Assembly: GCF_900112815.1 (NCBI RefSeq)
Contig: NZ_FOND01000001.1
Span: 156,816-220,815, forward strand
Source of the DNA: Blastococcus tunisiensis
GTDB lineage: Bacteria; Actinomycetota; Actinomycetes; Mycobacteriales; Geodermatophilaceae
Length of the DNA stretch: 64,000 nt
Direction of reading: 5' to 3'
The position numbers and the translations under genes were made by a program. Within the stretch, counting starts at the first letter, position 1; the number at the start of each line of letters is the position of its first letter. Below, one piece after another: positions 35,539 to 42,116 of the stretch. The notes beneath the pieces were generated by a model. It was not told the origin of the DNA. It worked only from the letters and a program-made list of their open reading frames with translations, and ran no database searches.

Positions 35539-38500
35539 ATGCATGGCGGGATGAAGATCTACGCTGGCGCGCCGGCGGCTGCCCGGCAGTACGTGGAGGC
35601 CGACCGGGGTCGGGCGGATGACTACTACCTGACCGAGGGCGTCGGCGTCGCCCGCCGGTTCAGCGTTGCCGGGGGGCGGGTGAGCGAGCTGGCGCCGCTG
35701 ACCGGCGACGCCTACGAGACATGGGTGGCCGGCTGCGACCCGGACACCGGCGAGCCGCGGGGGCAACTGCGGGACGACGACCGGGCGGTGCGGTTCGTCG
35801 AGGTGGTGGTCAACGGCCCGAAGACGTGGTCGCTGGCGGCCGCGCTGCATCCGGACATCGCGACGGCGTATGACGCGGCCCAGGACCGGGCGGCCGAGCA
35901 GATCATCGGCTGGCTCGGGTTACACGCCACCACCCGGGTCGGTCCCCGCGGCGGGCAGGTGCAGGTGCCGGTCGAGGCGGCCGAGGCGGTGACGGTGGCG
36001 CATTACACGTCGCGTGCCGGGGATCCGCACCGCCATCTGCACCTGCAGATCAACGCCCGCGTGTTCGCGGCGGGGAAATGGCGCGGCCTGCACACCGTCG
36101 GCGTCCGCGATTCACTCGCTGCAATCAACGGTATCGGGCACGCCGCGGTCGCCTGCGACCCGCAATTCCGCGCCGCGCTCGCCGCCCACGGGTACGCATT
36201 GGATGCGACCGGAGAAGTGCACGAGCTCGCCCAGTACGTCGGTCCGTTCAGCGCACGGACCTCGCAGATTTCCCGGAACATCGACACGTACGAACGAGAA
36301 TGGGCCGCGGCGCATCCCGGCGAACGCGCCGGGCCGGCGTTGCGCCGGGCCTGGGACGCGCGAGCGTGGGCAGCGGGCCGCCCGGACAAGGTGCTGCCCC
36401 AGCCGGGGGAGGACCTCACGGCACGGTGGCTGGCCGAGCTGGTCGCCCTGGGCTACCGCGACCGGAATGTTGCGGTCGGCCTGACACCCACCCCGGTCGG
36501 CTGCCTGGACCGGGAGCAGGCGGTGGAGCGGGTGCTGGCCCGGCTGGGCGCCGCCCGCTCGGCGTGGAACGCCGCTGACGTGCGCGGAGAGGTCGAGCAG
36601 CTGCTCGCCGCCGCCGGCATCGTCACCGACCCGGCGGTGCGCATCGAGCTGGCCGAAGATCTCACCGCGCGCGCGATGGACCGGTGCGCGCCGCTGCTGG
36701 ACCGCGACGGGGTGCCCGAGCACATCCGGGCCTGGACCTCAGGCCCGGTGCTCGCCGTCGAGAACGACCTCACCGCCCGCCTCGCCGCCCGCGCCACCGA
36801 GCACTCGGCCGGCGTCTCTGCCACCGACCCGACACCGCCGGTCGACGTCGCAGCCGGTGCCACCCGGCTGGACCTGGGACAGGCCGCGGCGGTGGCCGCG
36901 CTCGCCGGCCAGCGGCGGCTGGTCGTGATCGAGGGCGCGGCCGGCGCCGGCAAGACCACCACGCTGGCCGCCACCAGGAACGCGCTCGACCATCAGGGGC
37001 GCCGGCTGGTGGTGGTGACCCCGACGCTGAAGGCGGCCCAGGTCGTCACCGCGGAGGTCGGCGCGGTCGCCGGGTCGGCGGCCCGGCTGGCCTTCGAGTA
37101 CGGCTGGCGCTGGAATGCCGACGGCGCGTGGACCCGGCTCGCCGTCGGCGAGACGGACCCGGTCACCGGCCACTCCTACCGCGGCCCGACGGAAGGGGCG
37201 CGGCTGCGGGCCGGTGACCTCCTCGTCGTGGACGAGGCGGGCATGCTGGATCAAGACACCGCCAGGGCCCTCCTGACGATCGCGGACGAGTGCGGGGTGC
37301 GCGTCGCCCTGCTCGGTGACCGGCATCAGCTCGCGGCGGTCGGTCGCGGTGGCGTCCTGGACCTCGCCGCGGCCCAGGTCGACCCGACCGAGCACCTGAC
37401 CCTGGTCGGGGTGCACCGCTTCAGCCGCACCGACGCCACCGGCCGCACCACACCGGACAGCGACTACGCCGACCTGACGCTGGCGATTCGCTCCGGTGAG
37501 AACCCCGGCAAGGTGTTCGACGCGCTCCTGGCCCGCAAGCAGATACGGCTGCACCCCAACGCGCAGGCGCTGCGGGAGACGCTCGCCGCCGACGCGGCCA
37601 TCTCCTTCGCCGCGGGCGAGCGGGTGGCCGTGGTGGTCGGCACACGTGAGCAGGCCGCCGCCCTCAATGCCGCCATCCGGGACCGACTCGTCACCCAAGG
37701 TCGGGTCGACGACGTCGCGGCGGTGGTCACCGGGGCCGGGGAGCGGATCGGCGTCGGTGACCGGATCGCCACCCGCCGCAACGACCGCGACCTGCAGGTC
37801 GCGAACCGCGACGTGTGGACGGTTATTGGCGTCGACCGGAACGGCGGGCTGCTCGTCACCCCCGACGGCACACCGCCTGTCACCCCGGCCGGCGGCGGGG
37901 ATGCCGCTGTCACCCTCGCCGTCACCCCGGCCGGGAACGGGGCGCGGCTGCTGCCCGCCCAATACGTCACCGCGCACGTGGAACTGGCCTACGCGACCAC
38001 CGCGCACGGAGCCCAAGGCGACACGGTGACCGCCGCGCACCTGGTGGTCGGCGAGGACACCGGCGCCGCCGCGGCCTATGTCGGGATGACGCGGGGGAGG
38101 GAGGCCAACGTCGCCCACCTCGTGGCGGCCGACCCCGGCGATGCGCGGGAGCAGTGGCTCGCGGTCTTCGCCCGCGACCGCGCCGATCTCGGCCCGGCGC
38201 ACGCTGCCCGGCTGGCCGCAGCCGAGGCCGCCCGGTACGCCACGCCACGACCGCTGGAGCTGGCGCTCGCCGACCTGCACTCGGCGTGGACGGTCGAGCA
38301 GCGCTGCCTGGAGCGGCTCGCCCACGAGCTGCCGCGCCGCGACGCGCTGCGCGAGGTCGTCGCGCTCGAGTCTGCCCACGCCGACCGGGCCGCCGCACTG
38401 ACAGACGCATACCGGCAGACAGGAATCGACGCCCGCCATGCCACGGCGCGGGTCGACGCCAGCGGCGCGGTCGTCACCGCCGAGACCGACCGGATCCGCG

Positions 38501-39210
38501 ACACGCTGCTCGCCAACTGGGAAAGCGAACGCCTGGCAGTCCGGGAGGCGGCGCAGGTCGTGCTCGACGGTCCCGGCCGGCTTCGGCTTCGGCGGGCGGC
38601 GGTGAACCGGGCCGGCGAGCAGCTGGTCGACTGGGCGGACGCTTGGCGGCCCTACCTGCCGGCCATGCCCACCGACCCGCAGCAGATCGCGCGCCTGGCA
38701 GACCGGTCCGACGACCGACCGCGGCTGTGGACTGCCTTCGACTCCTACGCCCGCCACCACGCCCAACGCGCCCACCCCGAGCACGCCCAGTTGCGCGCGA
38801 CCGCAGCCACCGCGCAGGAGACTCACCGGCACGCCGGCGCCGCGGTGGTCGACGCGCGCCGTCAGCAGGAGGACCGGCTCGCCCGCTTCGGATCTCTCGC
38901 CTGGACCCTCGACCCGGCGGAGCGACTGGCCGACACCGACCGGGCCATCGCCGCCGCCCGAGCAGAACTGGCCGCGATCCGAGCCCGCATCGCGCGCCTG
39001 ATGGCCGAGCCGGCTCTCCTCGCCCAGCCGTCTGACCGTCTCGCCCAGGAGCGGGACACCTGGCGTGCACACCATGACGCCGCCCCGGCCCCACACCGAT
39101 CGGCCGTCCCGCTGCTGACTGTCCCGGAACCGGGTGTCGTCTTCCCGCGGCCCGAGGACCTCGCGCTACTCACGCGGCGCACTGCCGGTGGTCCAGGCAT
39201 CGGGCGGTGA
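35539..39210 (+). CDS. traA: MobF-family relaxase-helicase (TraA-like)
   Basis: A 1223-residue protein. The N-terminal relaxase domain (1-~300) begins MHGGMKIYAGAPAAARQYVEADRGRADDYY, with candidate catalytic tyrosines at its start. The metal triad H164-x-H166-x-H168 lies in DPHRHLHLQINARV. A RecD/TraI-type SF1 helicase follows, with Walker A GAAGAGKTT (~466-474), DEAGM (565), GDRHQLAAVGRGG, and the C-terminal AYATTAHGAQGDT and YVGMTRGRE motifs. A helical tail of ~300 residues ends the protein. It nicks and unwinds the strand to be transferred. ATG 35539 is chosen; GTG 35527 and ATG 35551 are close alternatives. No coupling protein is adjacent. Confidence 0.92.
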   Translation: MHGGMKIYAGAPAAARQYVEADRGRADDYYLTEGVGVARRFSVAGGRVSELAPLTGDAYETWVAGCDPDTGEPRGQLRDDDRAVRFVEVVVNGPKTWSLAAALHPDIATAYDAAQDRAAEQIIGWLGLHATTRVGPRGGQVQVPVEAAEAVTVAHYTSRAGDPHRHLHLQINARVFAAGKWRGLHTVGVRDSLAAINGIGHAAVACDPQFRAALAAHGYALDATGEVHELAQYVGPFSARTSQISRNIDTYEREWAAAHPGERAGPALRRAWDARAWAAGRPDKVLPQPGEDLTARWLAELVALGYRDRNVAVGLTPTPVGCLDREQAVERVLARLGAARSAWNAADVRGEVEQLLAAAGIVTDPAVRIELAEDLTARAMDRCAPLLDRDGVPEHIRAWTSGPVLAVENDLTARLAARATEHSAGVSATDPTPPVDVAAGATRLDLGQAAAVAALAGQRRLVVIEGAAGAGKTTTLAATRNALDHQGRRLVVVTPTLKAAQVVTAEVGAVAGSAARLAFEYGWRWNADGAWTRLAVGETDPVTGHSYRGPTEGARLRAGDLLVVDEAGMLDQDTARALLTIADECGVRVALLGDRHQLAAVGRGGVLDLAAAQVDPTEHLTLVGVHRFSRTDATGRTTPDSDYADLTLAIRSGENPGKVFDALLARKQIRLHPNAQALRETLAADAAISFAAGERVAVVVGTREQAAALNAAIRDRLVTQGRVDDVAAVVTGAGERIGVGDRIATRRNDRDLQVANRDVWTVIGVDRNGGLLVTPDGTPPVTPAGGGDAAVTLAVTPAGNGARLLPAQYVTAHVELAYATTAHGAQGDTVTAAHLVVGEDTGAAAAYVGMTRGREANVAHLVAADPGDAREQWLAVFARDRADLGPAHAARLAAAEAARYATPRPLELALADLHSAWTVEQRCLERLAHELPRRDALREVVALESAHADRAAALTDAYRQTGIDARHATARVDASGAVVTAETDRIRDTLLANWESERLAVREAAQVVLDGPGRLRLRRAAVNRAGEQLVDWADAWRPYLPAMPTDPQQIARLADRSDDRPRLWTAFDSYARHHAQRAHPEHAQLRATAATAQETHRHAGAAVVDARRQQEDRLARFGSLAWTLDPAERLADTDRAIAAARAELAAIRARIARLMAEPALLAQPSDRLAQERDTWRAHHDAAPAPHRSAVPLLTVPEPGVVFPRPEDLALLTRRTAGGPGIGR

Positions 39211-39381
39211 ACCCGGTCTGCGGCGCCGCCAATAAGAGAGGTGAAGCCGTTGTCCACCAGTGCAGCAGAAGCCCCCGAGAATGGGTAAGCGCCCAGGTCA
39301 CGGTGTTCCAGTCAGTGGCGGAGCCCACACTGCGGTTGTGGGCTCAGGGCCAGGAGCTCAAGGAGATGGAGGCGATGAGCG

Positions 39382-40500
39382 GTGGCGTCGATCGCGAGGA
39401 GGCCTGACGGGACCTATCGGCCGCGGTACCGGGACGAGAACGGCAAGGAGCACGCCCGCCACTTCAAGCGAAAGGTCGACGCCCAGCGGTGGCTCGATGA
39501 GCAGACCGCGGCGATAGTCACCGGCGACTACGTCGACCCGGCGGCGGGGAAGATCACTTTCAAGGCCTGGTTCAAGGCGTGGTCCGGCCGACAGGTATGG
39601 GAGCGCGGCACGACGCTTGCCGCTCAGCAGGCGGCCGACTCCGTGACGTTCGCTGACGTGCCGATGCGCCAGATTCGGCCCTCGCACGTGCAGCAGTGGG
39701 TCAAGGTCATGTCCCAGCCGGCGAGTAGCCGTACGTCCGGGCTCGCTGCCAGCACGATCCGGACCCGGTACAACTACGTCCACATGGCGATGCGGGCCGC
39801 CGTCGTCGACCGGATCATCAAGTCGGACCCGTCGGCTGGCGTGCCGCTGCCACGAGCGCGCAAGGCGTCGGCGGCCATGACGATCCCCGCTGTCGAGGAA
39901 GTCGGGCGCGCGCTCAGCGTCGCACCGGCGTGGTTCCGGCCGTTCATTGCCGTCTGCGCCTTCGCCGGGCTCCGGTTGGGCGAGGCGGCCGGGCTGCGGC
40001 TGGAGGACGTCGACTTCCTGCGTCGAACCATCGCCGTCCGTCGCCAGATGCAGGGCGAGAACCGCGCGACGATCGAGCTCGTGGCGCCCAAGTTCGGCTC
40101 CGAGCGGGTGGTCTACGTCCCGGCGGAGCTAGTCGATCTGCTGGCCCAGCACGTGCAGCGAGCGGGAGTCCAGCAGGGTGACTGGATGATCGCCAATGCC
40201 GGGCAGCCGCTGAACCGAAACTCGGCAGGCCACCAGTGGCGGGAGGTCCGCAAGGCGGCCGGGCTGGGCGGGTACACGCTGCACGACCTGCGGCACTTCT
40301 ACGCGAGCGGGCTCATCGCATCGGGATGCGATGTGGTGACCGTGCAGCGGGCGCTCGGGCACTCCTCGGCGACGATCACGCTCGGCGTCTACTCCCACCT
40401 CTGGCCCACAGCCGAGGACCGCACGCGCGCCGCAGCGGGCGACCTCATGGCCGCCGCGCTGGGCGTTCCTGCGGACTCCCTGCGGACCAAGGGACTCTGA
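39382..40500 (+). CDS. int: Tyrosine recombinase (integrase)
   Basis: A 372-residue site-specific recombinase. The N-terminus (MASIARRPDGTYRPRYRDENGKEHARHF) is an arm-binding AP2/Arm-type domain, followed by a SAM-like core-binding domain (~60-160) and the catalytic domain. Catalytic residues visible are R198 (AGLRLGEA), H301-x-x-R304 (LHDLRH), H327 (LGHSSA), and nucleophile Y337 (GVYSHL). The set is intact. GTG 39382 has a GGAGATGGAGG ribosome site. Its 3' end lies 32 bp from the core repeat and contains two TGCGGAC octamers. It integrates the element at the 3' end of yajQ. Confidence 0.95.
   Translation: MASIARRPDGTYRPRYRDENGKEHARHFKRKVDAQRWLDEQTAAIVTGDYVDPAAGKITFKAWFKAWSGRQVWERGTTLAAQQAADSVTFADVPMRQIRPSHVQQWVKVMSQPASSRTSGLAASTIRTRYNYVHMAMRAAVVDRIIKSDPSAGVPLPRARKASAAMTIPAVEEVGRALSVAPAWFRPFIAVCAFAGLRLGEAAGLRLEDVDFLRRTIAVRRQMQGENRATIELVAPKFGSERVVYVPAELVDLLAQHVQRAGVQQGDWMIANAGQPLNRNSAGHQWREVRKAAGLGGYTLHDLRHFYASGLIASGCDVVTVQRALGHSSATITLGVYSHLWPTAEDRTRAAAGDLMAAALGVPADSLRTKGL
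40470..40488 (+). repeat. TGCGGACT/TGCGGACC pair inside the integrase 3' end
   Basis: Octamers start at 40470 and 40481, 11 bp apart, 45-63 bp from the right core repeat, in the same orientation as the left array. They encode ADSLRT of the integrase. Possible arm-type recombinase sites. Confidence 0.55.
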
Positions 40501-40530
40501 CGAGCCGCTGACCAGCAGAGATATCAGGAG

Positions 40531-41022
40531 TTAGCGGTAGTTGTCGAACTGCAGGGCGACGTCGAGGTCGGCGCCGCGCAGCAGCTGCTGCACCGCCTGC
40601 AGGTCGTCGCGCTTCTTGCCGCTCACCCGCAGCTGGTCGCCCTGGATCTGCGCCTGGACGCCCTTCGGGCCCTCGTCGCGGATCAGCTTGGCGATCTTCT
40701 TGGCGACGTCGCTCTCGATGCCCTGCTTGATCGTGGCGCCGATCTTGTAGGTCTTGCCCGAGGCCTGCGGCTCGCCGGCGTCGAGGACCTTGAGCGAGAT
40801 GTTGCGCTTGATGAGCTTCTCCTTGAACACCTCGAGCGCGGCGGCGACGCGTTCCTCGGTGTCGGCCTGCAGGGTGACGCCGTCCTCGCCGGCCCAGGCG
40901 ATGGTGGCGTTGGTGCCCCGGAAGTCGAAGCGCTGCGAGAGTTCCTTGCCCGCCTGGTTGAGGGCGTTGTCGACCTCCTGGCGATCGACCTTGCTCACGA
41001 CGTCGAAGGACGCGTCGGCCAT
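40531..41022 (-). CDS. yajQ: YajQ-family nucleotide-binding protein
   Basis: A 163-residue protein matching the full YajQ family length, [36 protein letters not shown] through [18 protein letters not shown]. Some proteobacterial YajQ proteins bind cyclic di-GMP and act as transcription co-factors; that role has not been shown here. The ORF is complete despite the element, because the element's core repeat carries the final six codons. It is transcribed away from the tRNA-Tyr gene. Confidence 0.95.
   Translation of the reverse strand: MADASFDVVSKVDRQEVDNALNQAGKELSQRFDFRGTNATIAWAGEDGVTLQADTEERVAAALEVFKEKLIKRNISLKVLDAGEPQASGKTYKIGATIKQGIESDVAKKIAKLIRDEGPKGVQAQIQGDQLRVSGKKRDDLQAVQQLLRGADLDVALQFDNYR
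40533..40551. other. Right attachment site (core repeat)
   Basis: This is the second copy of the 19-bp core, identical to 15220-15238. It codes for QFDNYR and the T of the yajQ stop; the two A bases completing TAA (40531-40532) belong to the element. Confidence 0.92.
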
Positions 41023-41113
41023 GGCTGTTCCCCTTCCGCTGGGCGGTCGGCGTCCGGGGGGTTTCCGAGGACGCCGTCCACCGTTCTAGTACGCTGCTCC
41101 GGTACCACCGCAC

Positions 41114-41195
41114 GGCGGGTTGCCCGAGTGGCCAATGGGAGCGGACTGTAAATCCGTCGGCTTAGCCTACGAAGGTTCGAATCCTTCACCCGCCA
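41114..41195 (+). tRNA. tRNA-Tyr (GTA)
   Basis: An 82-nt class II tRNA. The acceptor is GGCGGGT/ACCCGCC with discriminator A, the anticodon loop in GGACTGTAAATCC holds GTA, a long variable arm follows, and the T arm is GAAGGTTCGAATCCTTC. CCA is not encoded. A TACGCT -10-like hexamer lies at 41090. Confidence 0.95.
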
Positions 41196-41247
41196 CGCCC
41201 GGTACGGACGGCCCCCGACCTCGTCAGGTCGGGGGCCGTCCGCGTGC

Positions 41248-41679
41248 TCAGGGGAGGGTGGGTGCGCGGGCGCTCGCGGTCGCGGTGCGCTCCAGCGGCT
41301 CGCCGGCCAGGAAGAGCCAGCCGAAGGCGATCTCGACGTAGCGGGTGCACCGGACGGTGACCTCGGCGCCGTCGGTCTCGGCGGACCAGGAGTCCAGCGC
41401 CCCCACCCCGTCGGCCAGCTGGTCGGCGACGGCGGCCTGCGCGGTCGCCCGGGTGAGCGGCAGCTCCCCGCTCACCCCCTGCGTGTAGACGACGGCCTCG
41501 TCGGCCCGGTTGGCCGCCGCCAGTGCGGCGCCGTCGCACACCGACTGCACCTCCTGCTGCTCGAGGAACGCGTCGGAGGCGGCGATGGCCCCGAACGCCA
41601 TCAGCGCGGCCACCGTCCAGCAGACCAGCACGAACGGCAGGGTCGACCCGCGCTCGCCGTCCCGCCGGTCCTCCCGCAC
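41248..41679 (-). CDS. TadE/TadG-like pilus-assembly or secreted protein
   Basis: A 143-residue protein with a short basic N-terminus (REDRRDGERGSTLPF), one membrane helix (VLVCWTVAALMAFGAIAAS), and an extracytoplasmic domain (QEVQSVCDGAALAAANRAD). This is the Tad-associated Flp pilus TadE/G pattern that follows the tad operon in actinobacteria. No other tad gene is visible here. Two cysteines in the extracytoplasmic part (CDGAAL and VRCTRY) could form a disulfide. The start is GTG 41679. Confidence 0.75.
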   Translation of the reverse strand: MREDRRDGERGSTLPFVLVCWTVAALMAFGAIAASDAFLEQQEVQSVCDGAALAAANRADEAVVYTQGVSGELPLTRATAQAAVADQLADGVGALDSWSAETDGAEVTVRCTRYVEIAFGWLFLAGEPLERTATASARAPTLP

Positions 41680-41710
41680 CGGGGCAGCCTAGGGGCGTCT
41701 CCCCGCCGTC

Positions 41711-41792
41711 CACAGCCTGTGGAGAGGATCTGTGGACACTGTGGACACCCGATCGGGTGGCCGCGCGCCCCCACCGGTCCGCCTGTGGACGA
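41711..41792. other. Cluster of TGTGGAC near-DnaA-box motifs
   Basis: TGTGGAGAG (41718), TGTGGACAC twice in tandem (41731 and 41740) and TGTGGACGA (41784) lie between two divergent genes. The 9-mer resembles the actinobacterial DnaA box TTGTCCACA (reverse TGTGGACAA) but each copy differs by at least one base. A CCACAGCCTGTGG palindrome is at 41711. Confidence 0.35.
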
Positions 41793-41831
41793 CGGCGGCC
41801 GCCGCGGTGGCCGGCCGCCACACTGCCGGGC

Positions 41832-42116
41832 ATGTCCATCGACGTGCCGCCGGCCGAGGTCCACGCCCTGGCCGGCACGGTGCGCGCGGCCGCCGCCGAC
41901 GCCGCGGAGATCGCCCCCCGGCTGGACCGGCCCGGCGCCGTGGGCGACGTCCTGCAGCCGGCGGTGGAGGCCTTCCTCGACGCGCACCGCGCCGCCGGGC
42001 GCGCGCTGGCGGGCGAGCTCGGCTGGCTGGGCGGCACCGTCGCGGCGGTCGCGGACTCCTGGCAGGCGCTGGACCGTGGGCTGCTCGCCTCCCGCGGGCG
42101 GCCAGGTGGCCGGTGA
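41832..42116 (+). CDS. Small WXG100/ESX-like protein
   Basis: A 94-residue helical protein. Its size, two-helix pattern and ELGWLGGTVAAVADSWQALDRGLLAS segment resemble ESX-secreted WXG100-family proteins, with W-x-G replaced by GWLGG. There is no signal peptide. It ends with a GTGA overlap with the next, much larger gene, so the two are coupled. No ESX secretion core gene is in the window. The family call is tentative. Confidence 0.6.
   Translation: MSIDVPPAEVHALAGTVRAAAADAAEIAPRLDRPGAVGDVLQPAVEAFLDAHRAAGRALAGELGWLGGTVAAVADSWQALDRGLLASRGRPGGR

Larger units (their letters stand above)
15220..40551. mobile_element. 25.3-kb integrative mobilizable element inserted at the 3' end of yajQ
   Basis: The element is bounded by a perfect 19-bp direct repeat. 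It contains a tyrosine integrase next to the right repeat, an excisionase-like HTH gene, an ArdC-like antirestriction gene, a ParB-like gene and a MobF relaxase-helicase. I found no FtsK/TraB translocase, coupling ATPase, mating-pore gene or replication initiator. It therefore appears mobilizable rather than self-transmissible. Cargo comprises a five-gene GTPase conflict cassette, an ImmA/IrrE-like protease pair, a GGDEF-EAL enzyme and unknowns. Gene density is lower and base composition more mixed than in the flanks, especially at 30-35.5 kb. Confidence 0.92.

Noticed and set aside
39207-39407. 66-codon plus-strand frame just before the integrase, a position typical of xis
   Set aside because: No helix-turn-helix is visible, its start is a GTG inside the relaxase 3' end, and it overlaps the integrase start. 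The better excisionase-like protein is at 24910-25119.
15220-40551. Classical AICE (pSAM2-like) or prophage
   Set aside because: There is no FtsK-type TraB, no RepSA/RepPP replication protein, and no capsid, portal, terminase or tail gene.
41114-41195. tRNA-Tyr as the element's attachment site
   Set aside because: The direct repeat lies in yajQ, 560 bp away, and no tRNA fragment is found at the left end.
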